In this document: positions 6,972 to 16,424 of the stretch, piece after piece
How the letters are laid out: the number at the start of each line of letters is the position of its first letter
How positions within the stretch are numbered: the first letter of the stretch is position 1
Source of the DNA: an uncultured cyanobacterium
GTDB taxonomy: Bacteria > Cyanobacteriota > Cyanobacteriia > PCC-6307 > Cyanobiaceae
Length of the DNA stretch: 17,645 bases
Reading direction: 5' to 3'
Assembly: GCA_903862155.1 (NCBI GenBank)
Contig: CAIOXF010000044.1
Location: 1-17,645 of the forward strand
Translations under genes and position numbers: made by a program
The notes under the pieces: model-generated
The model's input: only the letters and a program-made list of their open reading frames with translations
Databases searched by the model: none
What the model was told of the DNA's origin: nothing

Positions 6972-9900
6972 ATGAGCAGCGCGATCCAGGTCGCTAAGAC
7001 CGCCACTTACCTGCCCGATCTGGTGGAGGTACAGCGGGCGAGCTTCAAGTGGTTTCTGGAGAAGGGCCTGATCGAGGAACTGGAGAGCTTCTCTCCGATC
7101 ACCGATTACACCGGCAAGCTCGAGCTGCACTTCATCGGTAGCGAGTACCGACTGAAGCGTCCCCGTCACGACGTGGAAGAGGCCAAGCGTCGCGATGCGA
7201 CCTTCGCCTCGCAGATGTACGTCACCTGCCGTCTGGTTAACAAGGAGACCGGCGAGATCAAGGAGCAGGAGGTGTTCATCGGGGAGCTGCCCCTGATGAC
7301 CGAGCGCGGCACGTTCATCATCAACGGCGCTGAGCGCGTGATCGTGAACCAGATCGTGCGTTCGCCCGGCGTCTACTTCAAAGACGAGCAGGACAAGAAC
7401 GGCCGCAAGACCTTCAACGCCAGCCTCATCCCCAACCGGGGTGCATGGCTCAAGTTCGAAACCGACAAGAACGATCTGCTGCACGTGCGGGTCGATAAGA
7501 CCCGCAAGATCAACGCCCACGTGCTGATGCGGGCGATCGGTCTGTCCGACAACGACGTGCTCGACAAGCTCCGTCACCCGGAGTACTACCAGAAGTCGAT
7601 CGAGGCCGCCAACGACGAGGGTATTTCCTCGGAAGACCAGGCCCTGCTGGAGCTCTACAAGAAGCTGCGTCCGGGTGAGCCCCCTTCGGTAAGCGGCGGT
7701 CAGAGCCTGCTGCACAGCCGTTTCTTCGATCCCAAGCGCTACGACCTCGGTCGGGTGGGCCGCTACAAGATCAACAAGAAGCTGCGCCTCACCATTCCCG
7801 ATTCGGTGCGCACCCTCACCCCTGAGGACGTGCTCAGCACAATCGACTACCTGATCAACCTGGAACTCGATGTCGGCGGCGCCAGCCTCGATGACATCGA
7901 CCACCTCGGCAATCGCCGTGTGCGCTCGGTGGGTGAACTGCTGCAGAACCAGGTGCGCGTGGGCCTGAACCGCCTCGAGCGGATCATCAAGGAACGCATG
8001 ACCGTGGGTGAGACCGAGAGCCTCACCCCCGCCCAGCTGGTGAACCCCAAGCCCCTGGTGGCGGCGATCAAGGAGTTCTTCGGCTCCAGCCAGCTGAGCC
8101 AGTTCATGGATCAGACCAACCCCCTGGCTGAGCTCACCCACAAGCGCCGCATCAGCGCCCTCGGCCCCGGTGGTCTCACCCGTGAGCGCGCCGGCTTCGC
8201 CGTCCGCGACATCCACCCCTCCCACTACGGCCGGATCTGCCCGATCGAAACGCCGGAAGGTCCGAACGCCGGTCTGATCGGTTCGCTCGCCACCCACGCC
8301 CGGGTGAATGAGTACGGCTTCATCGAAACCCCCTTCTGGAAGGTGGAGAACGGGATTGTGCTCAAGCAGGGCGATCCGATCTATCTCTCCGCAGACCTCG
8401 AAGACGAGTGCCGCGTCGCCCCCGGTGACGTGGCCACCGATGCCGACGGCCGCATCACCGCCGAGCTGGTGCCCGTCCGCTACCGCCAAGACTTCGAAAA
8501 AGTGCCCCCCGAGCAGGTGGACTACGTCCAGCTGTCGCCGGTGCAGGTGATCTCGGTGGCGACGTCACTGATTCCCTTCCTGGAGCACGACGACGCCAAC
8601 CGCGCCCTGATGGGTTCGAACATGCAGCGTCAGGCTGTGCCCCTGCTGCGCCCCGAGCGTCCGCTGGTGGGCACCGGCCTGGAAACCCAGGTCGCCCGCG
8701 ACTCCGGCATGGTGCCCGTCACCCGCGTGAACGGCACCGTCACCTTCGTGGATGCCACCGCGATCGTGATCCGCGACGAGAACGGCGTGGATCACACCCA
8801 CTACCTGCAGAAGTACCAGCGCTCCAACCAGGACACCTGCCTCAACCAGCGTCCGATCGTCCGTCAGGGCGACACGGTGATTGCCGGCCAGGTGCTGGCC
8901 GATGGTTCCGCTTGTGAAGGAGGTGAGATCGCTCTCGGTCAGAACGTGCTGATCGCCTACATGCCCTGGGAGGGCTACAACTACGAGGACGCGATCCTCG
9001 TGAGTGAGCGGCTCGTCACCGACGACCTCTACACCTCGGTGCACATCGAGAAGTACGAGATCGAAGCCCGTCAGACCAAGCTGGGCCCTGAAGAGATCAC
9101 CCGCGAGATCCCGAACGTTGCCGAGGAGAGCCTGGGCAACCTCGACGAGATGGGCATCATCCGCATCGGTGCCTATGTGGAAAGTGGCGACATTCTGGTG
9201 GGCAAGGTGACGCCGAAGGGCGAATCCGATCAGCCCCCGGAAGAGAAGCTGCTGCGCGCGATCTTCGGTGAGAAGGCCCGCGATGTGCGCGACAACTCCC
9301 TCCGGGTTCCCAGCACTGAGCGCGGCCGCGTCGTTGACGTGCGCATCTACACCCGTGAACAGGGCGATGAGCTGCCGCCCGGCGCAAACATGGTGGTGCG
9401 GGTGTATGTGGCCCAGCGCCGTAAGATCCAGGTGGGCGACAAGATGGCCGGCCGCCACGGCAACAAGGGCATCATCAGCCGCATCCTTCCCCGGGAGGAC
9501 ATGCCTTACCTGCCCGATGGCACCCCCATCGACATCGTGCTCAACCCCCTGGGCGTGCCGAGCCGGATGAACGTGGGTCAGGTGTTCGAGTGCCTGATGG
9601 GCTGGGCTTCGGCCAACCTCGGCTGCCGCGTGAAGGTGGTGCCGTTCGATGAGATGCACGGCGCCGAGAAGTCCAAGGAAACGGTCCAGACCTTCCTGGA
9701 AGAGGCCGCCAAGCAGCCCGGCAAAGACTGGGTCTACGACCCCGAAAACCCCGGCAAGATCCAGTTGATCGACGGCCGCACCGGCGAAGCCTTCGACCAG
9801 CCCGTGACCGTGGGTTACGCCCACATCCTCAAGCTGGTCCACCTGGTCGACGACAAGATCCACGCCCGTTCCACTGGCCCTTACTCGCTGGTCACCCAGC

Positions 9901-10262
9901 AGCCCCTCGGTGGTAAGGCCCAGCAGGGCGGCCAGCGTTTGGGTGAGATGGAAGTGTGGGCTCTTGAGGCCTACGGTGCCGCCTACACCCTGCAGGAACT
10001 GCTCACCGTCAAGTCCGACGACATGCAGGGCCGCAACGAGGCGCTGAACGCCATCGTCAAGGGCAAGCCGATTCCGCGTCCTGGTACTCCCGAGTCGTTC
10101 AAGGTGCTGATGCGCGAGCTCCAGTCCCTCGGCCTCGACATCGCGGTGTACACCGATGCCGGCGAGGAAGTGGATCTCATGCAAGACGTGAATCCCCGTC
10201 GCAGCACCCCCAGCCGTCCCACCTACGAATCCCTCGGCGTCGCGGATTACGACGACGACTGA
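6972..10262 (+). CDS. rpoB: DNA-directed RNA polymerase subunit beta
   Basis: The 1096-residue beta subunit forms one jaw of the RNA polymerase catalytic cleft. Its length is usual for cyanobacteria, which lack some insertions of the E. coli protein. Early segments include RGTFIINGAERVIVNQ. The rifampicin region QLSQFMDQTNPLAELTHKRR starts at Q374; contact residues Q377, D380, H390, R393 and S395 all match the sensitive E. coli type. GDKMAGRHGNKG at 822-833 carries the two active-site lysines K824 and K832. TQQPLGGKAQQGGQR at 975-989 and the following LQELLTVKSDD form the C-terminal clamp region. The ATG at 6972 begins MSSAIQVAK; an in-frame ATG at 6876 lies in the loop of a leader hairpin and would add 32 unlikely residues. 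It heads rpoB-rpoC1-rpoC2, with 80 bp before rpoC1. Confidence 0.98.
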   Translation: MSSAIQVAKTATYLPDLVEVQRASFKWFLEKGLIEELESFSPITDYTGKLELHFIGSEYRLKRPRHDVEEAKRRDATFASQMYVTCRLVNKETGEIKEQEVFIGELPLMTERGTFIINGAERVIVNQIVRSPGVYFKDEQDKNGRKTFNASLIPNRGAWLKFETDKNDLLHVRVDKTRKINAHVLMRAIGLSDNDVLDKLRHPEYYQKSIEAANDEGISSEDQALLELYKKLRPGEPPSVSGGQSLLHSRFFDPKRYDLGRVGRYKINKKLRLTIPDSVRTLTPEDVLSTIDYLINLELDVGGASLDDIDHLGNRRVRSVGELLQNQVRVGLNRLERIIKERMTVGETESLTPAQLVNPKPLVAAIKEFFGSSQLSQFMDQTNPLAELTHKRRISALGPGGLTRERAGFAVRDIHPSHYGRICPIETPEGPNAGLIGSLATHARVNEYGFIETPFWKVENGIVLKQGDPIYLSADLEDECRVAPGDVATDADGRITAELVPVRYRQDFEKVPPEQVDYVQLSPVQVISVATSLIPFLEHDDANRALMGSNMQRQAVPLLRPERPLVGTGLETQVARDSGMVPVTRVNGTVTFVDATAIVIRDENGVDHTHYLQKYQRSNQDTCLNQRPIVRQGDTVIAGQVLADGSACEGGEIALGQNVLIAYMPWEGYNYEDAILVSERLVTDDLYTSVHIEKYEIEARQTKLGPEEITREIPNVAEESLGNLDEMGIIRIGAYVESGDILVGKVTPKGESDQPPEEKLLRAIFGEKARDVRDNSLRVPSTERGRVVDVRIYTREQGDELPPGANMVVRVYVAQRRKIQVGDKMAGRHGNKGIISRILPREDMPYLPDGTPIDIVLNPLGVPSRMNVGQVFECLMGWASANLGCRVKVVPFDEMHGAEKSKETVQTFLEEAAKQPGKDWVYDPENPGKIQLIDGRTGEAFDQPVTVGYAHILKLVHLVDDKIHARSTGPYSLVTQQPLGGKAQQGGQRLGEMEVWALEAYGAAYTLQELLTVKSDDMQGRNEALNAIVKGKPIPRPGTPESFKVLMRELQSLGLDIAVYTDAGEEVDLMQDVNPRRSTPSRPTYESLGVADYDDD

Positions 10263-10281
10263 TCGCTGATTGATCGCGGAA

Positions 10282-10295
10282 CGCCCGATCGGGCG
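10282..10295. repeat. 14-bp perfect palindrome in the rpoB-rpoC1 spacer
   Basis: CGCCCGATCGGGCG is fully self-complementary and could form an RNA hairpin of five G-C pairs with loop GATC. Just before it GATCGC occurs twice (10261-10266 and 10272-10277). The spacer is 80 bp, long for an operon in which both subunits are needed together. It may be a processing or pausing site; there is no T-run. Confidence 0.5.
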
Positions 10296-10342
10296 CAGCC
10301 GTGCTTTCCGTTCCTCTCTCGATCTCCGCGAGCCTCAAGCCG

Positions 10343-12247
10343 ATGTCCAACAGCAACCTGCGCACCGAAAACCACTTCGACTACGTCAAGATCACGCTCG
10401 CTTCCCCCGAGCGGATCATGCAGTGGGGTCAGCGCACCCTGCCCAACGGTCAGGTGGTGGGTGAGGTCACCAAGCCCGAAACCATCAACTACCGCACCCT
10501 CAAGCCCGAGATGGACGGGCTGTTCTGCGAGAAGATCTTCGGACCTTCCAAAGACTGGGAGTGCCACTGCGGTAAGTACAAGCGGGTGCGCCACCGCGGC
10601 ATCGTGTGTGAGCGCTGCGGTGTAGAAGTCACCGAGAGCCGTGTGCGTCGTCACCGCATGGGCTTCATCAAGCTCGCGGCTCCTGTGAGCCACGTGTGGT
10701 ACTTGAAGGGCATCCCTAGCTACGTGGCGATCCTGCTCGACATGCCCCTGCGGGATGTGGAGCAGATCGTGTACTTCAACTGCTACGTGGTGCTCGATCC
10801 GGGCGACCACAAAGACCTCACCTACAAGCAGCTGCTCACCGAAGACGAGTGGCTGGAGATCGAGGATCAGATCTACGCCGAAGATTCGGAGATCGAGAAC
10901 GAGCCCCAGGTGGGCATCGGTGCCGAAGCCCTCAAGCAACTTCTGGAGGATCTGGATCTCACTGAAACCGCTGAGCAGCTGCGTGAGGAGATTGCGGCCT
11001 CCAAGGGCCAGAAGCGCGCCAAGCTGATCAAGCGCCTGCGCGTGATCGACAACTTCATTGCCACCGGTGCTCGCCCCGAGTGGATGGTGCTGGATGTGAT
11101 CCCCGTGATCCCGCCCGATCTGCGCCCGATGGTGCAGCTCGACGGCGGCCGCTTTGCCACCTCCGACCTCAACGATCTCTATCGCCGTGTGATCAACCGG
11201 AACAACCGGTTGGCCCGTCTGCAGGAGATCCTGGCCCCTGAAATCATCGTCCGCAACGAAAAGCGGATGCTGCAGGAGGCCGTTGATGCCCTGATCGACA
11301 ACGGCCGCCGCGGTCGCACCGTGGTGGGCGCCAACAATCGGGCGCTTAAGTCACTCAGCGACATCATCGAGGGCAAGCAGGGCCGCTTCCGTCAGAACCT
11401 GCTCGGTAAGCGCGTCGACTACTCCGGTCGTTCCGTGATCGTGGTGGGTCCGAAGCTTAAGATGCACCAGTGCGGTCTACCCAAGGAGATGGCGATCGAG
11501 CTGTTCCAGCCGTTCGTGATCCATCGCCTGATCCGCCAGAACATCGTTAACAACATCAAGGCGGCCAAGAAGCTCATTCAGCGCGCTGACGATGAGGTGA
11601 TGCAGGTGCTGCAGGAGGTGATCGATGGTCACCCGATCCTGCTCAACCGAGCTCCCACGCTGCACCGTCTGGGCATTCAGGCGTTCGAGCCCAAGCTCGT
11701 GGATGGCCGCGCCATCCAGCTCCACCCCCTCGTTTGCCCGGCGTTCAACGCCGACTTCGACGGTGACCAGATGGCCGTTCACGTGCCACTGGCGATCGAG
11801 GCGCAGACCGAGGCCCGCATGCTGATGCTGGCCAGCAACAACATCCTGTCGCCTGCCACCGGCGAGCCGATCATCACCCCGTCTCAGGACATGGTGCTCG
11901 GTGCCTACTACCTCACCGCAGAACAGCCCGGCTCTGTGAAGCCGGAGTTCGGGGATCGCGCCCGTACCTTCGCTGGCCTCGATGACGCCATCGCGGCCTT
12001 CCAGGAGAAGCACGTGACCCTTCACGACTGGGTGTGGGTGCGCTTCAACGGCGAAGTGGAGTGCGACGAAGAAGACAAACAGCCCCAGAAGGAAGAAACC
12101 CTCAGCGATGGCACCCGTATCGAACAGTGGCTGTTCCGCCGCGATCGTTTCGATGAAGATGGCGCTCTGATTAGCCGCTATGTGCTCACCACCGTGGGGC
12201 GCATCGTGATCAACCACACGATCATCGACGCCGTGGCTGCCGCCTGA
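10343..12247 (+). CDS. rpoC1: DNA-directed RNA polymerase subunit gamma (beta-prime N-terminal part)
   Basis: In cyanobacteria and plastids the beta-prime subunit is made as two proteins; this 634-residue one is the N-terminal half and holds the catalytic magnesium site. A zinc ribbon is formed by C74, C76, C89 and C92 (CHCGKYKRVRHRGIVCERC). GKRVDYSGRS lies at 355-364. The invariant NADFDGD is at 469-475, with D471, D473 and D475 holding the metal. An acidic patch near the end (CDEEDKQPQKEE) precedes the terminus. The ATG at 10343 gives the usual MSNSNLRTENHFDYV; an upstream in-frame ATG at 10301 would add 14 unlike residues from the spacer. rpoC2 follows after 56 bp in another frame, so the split is a real gene boundary and not a frameshift. 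I see no strong ribosome binding site. Confidence 0.98.
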   Translation: MSNSNLRTENHFDYVKITLASPERIMQWGQRTLPNGQVVGEVTKPETINYRTLKPEMDGLFCEKIFGPSKDWECHCGKYKRVRHRGIVCERCGVEVTESRVRRHRMGFIKLAAPVSHVWYLKGIPSYVAILLDMPLRDVEQIVYFNCYVVLDPGDHKDLTYKQLLTEDEWLEIEDQIYAEDSEIENEPQVGIGAEALKQLLEDLDLTETAEQLREEIAASKGQKRAKLIKRLRVIDNFIATGARPEWMVLDVIPVIPPDLRPMVQLDGGRFATSDLNDLYRRVINRNNRLARLQEILAPEIIVRNEKRMLQEAVDALIDNGRRGRTVVGANNRALKSLSDIIEGKQGRFRQNLLGKRVDYSGRSVIVVGPKLKMHQCGLPKEMAIELFQPFVIHRLIRQNIVNNIKAAKKLIQRADDEVMQVLQEVIDGHPILLNRAPTLHRLGIQAFEPKLVDGRAIQLHPLVCPAFNADFDGDQMAVHVPLAIEAQTEARMLMLASNNILSPATGEPIITPSQDMVLGAYYLTAEQPGSVKPEFGDRARTFAGLDDAIAAFQEKHVTLHDWVWVRFNGEVECDEEDKQPQKEETLSDGTRIEQWLFRRDRFDEDGALISRYVLTTVGRIVINHTIIDAVAAA

Positions 12248-12303
12248 TCGCCGGCCGAAATACCTCCCCTTCGTTTCTTTCGACGTTTCACCCGCGCGCA
12301 GCC

Positions 12304-15300
12304 ATGACCGCCACCCCCGCCAAGAAGTCCAGCAAGAAAGCCAAGGCCGCTGAAGCTCCTACCCCCGCTCCGGTGGTGGGTGCCGGCCCCCTGAGCAAGC
12401 AGGCGCCTCCGTTCCGCAACCGCGTGATCGACAAGAAGGCCCTGCGCAACTTGGTGGCTTGGGCCTACAAGCACCACGGCACCGCCGCCACGGCGGCCAT
12501 GGCCGACGACCTCAAGGACCTCGGCTTCCGCTACGCCACCCAGGCTGCGGTGTCGATCTCGGTCGACGACCTGCGCATCCCGGGTGACAAGGCCGCCCTG
12601 CTCGAGGAAGCCGAGCAGCAGATCACCGAAACCGAGGAGCGCTATCGCCTCGGCGAGATCACCGAGGTGGAGCGCCACACCAAGGTGATCGACACCTGGA
12701 CCGAAACCAACGAGCGTCTCGTGGCTGCGGTGCGCCGCAACTTCAACGAGAACGATCCGCTCAACTCGGTGTGGATGATGGCCAACTCCGGCGCCCGGGG
12801 CAACATGTCCCAGGTGCGTCAGCTCGTGGGCATGCGCGGCCTGATGGCCAACCCCCAGGGCGAAATCATCGACCTTCCGATCCGCACCAACTTCCGGGAG
12901 GGCCTCACGGTCACGGAATACGTGATCTCCTCCTACGGCGCCCGTAAGGGTCTGGTGGATACTGCGCTCCGCACCGCCGACTCGGGTTATCTCACCCGCC
13001 GTCTGGTGGACGTGGCCCAGGACGTGATCGTGCGCGAGGACGACTGCGGCACCACCCGTGGCATCCCGATCGACGCCGATGAGAAGGGCCGCTACGCCAG
13101 CAAGCTGATTGGTCGTCTGGCTGCCGAGCCCGTGCTCGCCGCCGACGGCAGCGTGATCGTGGATCGCGATGGCGAAATCGACAACGAGATTTCCCGCCGC
13201 ATCGAATCCGCCGGCGTGAAAACCGTGGTGGTGCGCTCGCCGCTCACCTGCGAAGCCAACCGTTCGGTGTGCCGTAAGTGCTACGGCTGGGCCCTCGCTC
13301 ACAACCAGCTGGTCGACCTCGGCGAGGCCGTCGGCATCGTGGCCGCCCAGTCGATCGGTGAGCCCGGTACCCAGCTCACCATGCGGACGTTCCACACCGG
13401 TGGTGTGTCCACGGCCGAAACCGGTGTGGTCCGCTCCCTGGTGGAAGGCACGATCGAATTCGGCTCCAAGGCCCGCGTGCGCCCTTACCGCACCCCCCAC
13501 GGTGTGGAAGCTCAGATCGCCGAAACCGACTTCACCCTCACGGTGAAGCCCACCGGCAAGGGCAAGGCCCAGACCCTCGGCATCACCACCGGCTCGATTC
13601 TGTTCGTGGCCGATGGTCAGGACTATCCGTCCGACACGATGCTGGCCCAGATCTCCGCTGGCGCGACGGTCAAGAAGAGCGTTGAGAAGGCCACCAAGGA
13701 TGTGATCTGCGACCTGGCCGGCCAGGTGCGCTACGAAGACGCGATCCAGCCCAAGGAAGTCACCGACCGCCAGGGCAACATCACCCTCAAGGCCCAGCGT
13801 CTGGGCCGGATGTGGGTATTCAGCGGCGATGTGTACAACCTGCCGCCCAACGCCCTGCCTGTGGTGAAAGGCAACAATGCTGTCACCACCGGTGAGGTGC
13901 TGGCCGAGAGCCGTCTGGTGAGCGAGTACGGCGGTGCCGTGCGCCTGCGCGAGAGCGCCGGCGACTCCCGCGAAGTGCAGATCGTTACTGCCAGCCTCAC
14001 CCTCAAGGATTGCAAGCTGGTGGGTGAATCCACCCACTCCGGTGAGATCTGGCACCTGGAGGGCAAAGACAACCTCCGCTATCTGCTGAAGACCCAGCCC
14101 GGTAGCAAGATCGCCAGCGGTGAAGTGATCGCCGAACTCGCCGACGATCGCTTCCGCACCCAGACCGGCGGCATCGTGAAGTTCGCCCCCGGCCTGGCGA
14201 TCAAGAAGGCCCGCAGCGCCAAGAACGGCTACGAGGTGAGCAAGGGCGGCACCCTGCTCTGGATCCCGCAGGAAACCCACGAGATCAACAAGGACATCTC
14301 CCTGTTGATGATCGAAGACGGCCAGTGGATCGAGGCCGGCACCGAGGTGGTGAAGGACATCTTCAGCCAGACCGCCGGCATCGTGACGGTGACCCAGAAG
14401 AACGACATTCTTCGGGAAATCATCGTGCGCTCCGGTGAACTCCACCTGGTGAGCGACAGCAAGACCCTCTCGAAGTATTCCGAGGGCCGCATGGTGATGC
14501 CGGGTGAGGAAATCGCCAAGGGCCTCAAGGCTGATGCGATGAAGTTCGTGGAAGCCGTCGATACCCCCGAAGGTGGCGCCCTGCTGCTGCGTCCGGTGGA
14601 GGAATACGCCATCCCCGATGAGGCTCACCTGCCTGAACTGGGCAGCGTCAAGCAGAGCGGTGGCCCCTCGCTTGGCCTCAAGGCAACCCAGCGTCTGGCC
14701 TTCAAGGACGGCGAACTGATCAAGAGCGTGGAGGGTGTGGAACTGCTGCGTACCCAGCTGATCCTCGATACCTTCGACACCACCCCCCAGATGACGGTGG
14801 ATGTGGAGGCCGTGCCCGACAAGCGCGCTAAGACGATTGAGCGCTTGCAGCTCACCATTCTGGAAACCCTGCTGGTCCGTCGCGACACCCTCTCCGACGC
14901 CAGCCACGGTTCCACCCACACCGAGCTGCAGGTGGAAGACGGCGACTCCGTGAAGAGCGGTGATGTGGTGGCCACCACCCAGATCCTCTGCAAGGAAGAC
15001 GGCGTGGTGCAGCTGCCCGATCAGCTCGAGGGCGAGCCCATCCGCCGTCTGATCGTGGAGCGCGAGAGCGACACCCGGGCGATCGACCTCGGCTCCGCCA
15101 AGGCTTCGGTTGAAGTGGGTCAGCGCATCGTGGACGGCGACGCCCTCGCCGCCGGCGTGGAAGCTCCCTGCTGCGGCCAGGTGGAAGCCATCGATGGCAA
15201 CAGCGTCACCATCCGCCTCGGCCGCCCCTACATGGTGTCGCCCGATTCGGTGCTGCACGTGCGCGACGGCGAACTGGTGCAGCGCGGTGACGGACTGGCC

Positions 15301-16395
15301 CTGCTGGTGTTCGAGCGCCAGAAGACCGGCGACATCGTGCAGGGTCTGCCCCGTATTGAGGAACTGCTGGAAGCCCGTCGCCCCCGCGACTCGGCCGTGC
15401 TCTGCCGCAAGTCAGGCACCGTGGAGATCAAGCAGGGCGAAGACGACGACTCCATCACCGTGTCGGTGATCGAGCACGACGACGTCGTGACCGAGTACCC
15501 GATCCTGCTGGGCCGCACCGTGATGGTGAGCGACGGTCAGCAGGTGAGCGCCGGTGACCTGCTCACCGATGGTCCGATCAACCCCCACGAGCTGCTTGAG
15601 TGCTACTTCGAGGATCTGCGCAGCCGTAAGCCCACCCTGGAAGCGGCTCAGGAGGCCATCTCCAAGCTGCAGTTCCGGATGGTGCAGGAGGTGCAGAACG
15701 TGTACAAGAGCCAGGGCGTATCGATCGACGACAAGCACATCGAAGTGATTGTTCGTCAGATGACCAGCAAGGTGCGCATTGAGGACGCGGGTGACACCAC
15801 CCTGCTGCCCGGTGAGCTGATTGAGCTGCGTCAGGTGGAGCAGGTGAACAGCGCCATGGCGATCACCGGCGGTGCCCCCGCTGAGTTCACCCCGGTGTTG
15901 CTGGGTATCACCAAGGCCTCGCTCAACACCGACAGCTTCATCTCGGCGGCCTCCTTCCAGGAGACCACCCGGGTGCTCACCGAAGCCGCCATCGAGGGCA
16001 AGAGCGACTGGCTGCGCGGTCTCAAGGAGAACGTGATTATTGGTCGCCTGATCCCTGCGGGTACGGGCTTCAGTGGCTTCGAAGAGGAGCTGCGCGCTGA
16101 GGCAGGCCCCCATCCCGACATCCTTGAGGAAGACGGCATGGGCTACCGCCGCATGCAGAACCTGCGGCCCGACTACACCGTGGAAATGCCGGCCCCCACG
16201 GCATCCGCCGCCGTGCTCGACGATCCCTCCGATGAGGATCTGGAAGCCACCCGCAGCCGCCACGGCATCGACGCCACCAGCGCCCCTGCCGCCTTCACCC
16301 GCCCCGTGGTGGAAGAAGGTCTGGAGGAGGAGCTGATCGCCGATCCCGCCGCCCTTGAGGGGCTGCAGGAAGAAGGCCTGCTCACCGACGACTGA
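12304..16395 (+). CDS. rpoC2: DNA-directed RNA polymerase subunit beta-prime (C-terminal part)
   Basis: This 1363-residue protein supplies the bridge helix and trigger loop. The bridge helix, including ISSYGARKGLVDTALRTA, runs from about 201 to 237. Zinc ligands are C248, C316, C323 and C326. The first trigger helix has GEPGTQLTMRTFHTGG at 352-367; the second, TGDIVQGLPRIEELLEARRP, starts only at 1008. Between them lies the roughly 630-residue SI3 insertion typical of cyanobacteria, made of repeated beta-rich (sandwich-barrel-hybrid-motif) units. KHIEVIVRQM and the C-terminal clamp segments follow. The N-terminus (1-35) is a Lys/Ala/Pro-rich tail, probably disordered, and the last 30 residues are strongly acidic (EEGLEEEL, LQEEG). 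The 56-bp gap before it shows no clear ribosome binding site, only a pyrimidine-rich CCTCCCCTTCGTTTCTTTC stretch. Length and motifs are intact. Confidence 0.98.
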   Translation: MTATPAKKSSKKAKAAEAPTPAPVVGAGPLSKQAPPFRNRVIDKKALRNLVAWAYKHHGTAATAAMADDLKDLGFRYATQAAVSISVDDLRIPGDKAALLEEAEQQITETEERYRLGEITEVERHTKVIDTWTETNERLVAAVRRNFNENDPLNSVWMMANSGARGNMSQVRQLVGMRGLMANPQGEIIDLPIRTNFREGLTVTEYVISSYGARKGLVDTALRTADSGYLTRRLVDVAQDVIVREDDCGTTRGIPIDADEKGRYASKLIGRLAAEPVLAADGSVIVDRDGEIDNEISRRIESAGVKTVVVRSPLTCEANRSVCRKCYGWALAHNQLVDLGEAVGIVAAQSIGEPGTQLTMRTFHTGGVSTAETGVVRSLVEGTIEFGSKARVRPYRTPHGVEAQIAETDFTLTVKPTGKGKAQTLGITTGSILFVADGQDYPSDTMLAQISAGATVKKSVEKATKDVICDLAGQVRYEDAIQPKEVTDRQGNITLKAQRLGRMWVFSGDVYNLPPNALPVVKGNNAVTTGEVLAESRLVSEYGGAVRLRESAGDSREVQIVTASLTLKDCKLVGESTHSGEIWHLEGKDNLRYLLKTQPGSKIASGEVIAELADDRFRTQTGGIVKFAPGLAIKKARSAKNGYEVSKGGTLLWIPQETHEINKDISLLMIEDGQWIEAGTEVVKDIFSQTAGIVTVTQKNDILREIIVRSGELHLVSDSKTLSKYSEGRMVMPGEEIAKGLKADAMKFVEAVDTPEGGALLLRPVEEYAIPDEAHLPELGSVKQSGGPSLGLKATQRLAFKDGELIKSVEGVELLRTQLILDTFDTTPQMTVDVEAVPDKRAKTIERLQLTILETLLVRRDTLSDASHGSTHTELQVEDGDSVKSGDVVATTQILCKEDGVVQLPDQLEGEPIRRLIVERESDTRAIDLGSAKASVEVGQRIVDGDALAAGVEAPCCGQVEAIDGNSVTIRLGRPYMVSPDSVLHVRDGELVQRGDGLALLVFERQKTGDIVQGLPRIEELLEARRPRDSAVLCRKSGTVEIKQGEDDDSITVSVIEHDDVVTEYPILLGRTVMVSDGQQVSAGDLLTDGPINPHELLECYFEDLRSRKPTLEAAQEAISKLQFRMVQEVQNVYKSQGVSIDDKHIEVIVRQMTSKVRIEDAGDTTLLPGELIELRQVEQVNSAMAITGGAPAEFTPVLLGITKASLNTDSFISAASFQETTRVLTEAAIEGKSDWLRGLKENVIIGRLIPAGTGFSGFEEELRAEAGPHPDILEEDGMGYRRMQNLRPDYTVEMPAPTASAAVLDDPSDEDLEATRSRHGIDATSAPAAFTRPVVEEGLEEELIADPAALEGLQEEGLLTDD

Positions 16396-16420
16396 TCCCT
16401 GGAATCGCTCCATAGGATCA
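16393..16420 (+). promoter_or_regulatory. Hairpin from rpoC2 stop across the hli ribosome binding site
   Basis: TGATCC (16393-16398, beginning with the rpoC2 TGA) pairs with GGATCA (16415-16420), and inside it TGGA (16400-16403) pairs with TCCA (16409-16412) around loop ATCGC. The likely Shine-Dalgarno AGGA (16414-16417), seven bases before the hli ATG, is largely inside the 3' arm. In this state hli translation could be limited until the terminating rpoC2 ribosome opens the stem. No T-run follows. Confidence 0.45.
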
Positions 16421-16424
16421 ATCC

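Noticed and set aside
6906..10184. Two minus-strand open frames of 527 and 539 residues opposite rpoB
   Set aside because: Same antisense effect of codon bias; the translations look like mirrored rpoB sequence and no domain is seen.
12248..12303. rpoC1-rpoC2 split as a frameshift or broken rpoC
   Set aside because: The split is standard in cyanobacteria; both parts have proper ends, a 56-bp spacer and all catalytic motifs.
12178..15258. A 1026-residue open frame on the minus strand opposite rpoC2
   Set aside because: It runs codon-for-codon opposite rpoC2 and stays open because TTA, CTA and TCA codons are rare in this GC-rich gene. The product is rich in His, Gly and Ala with no recognisable domain.
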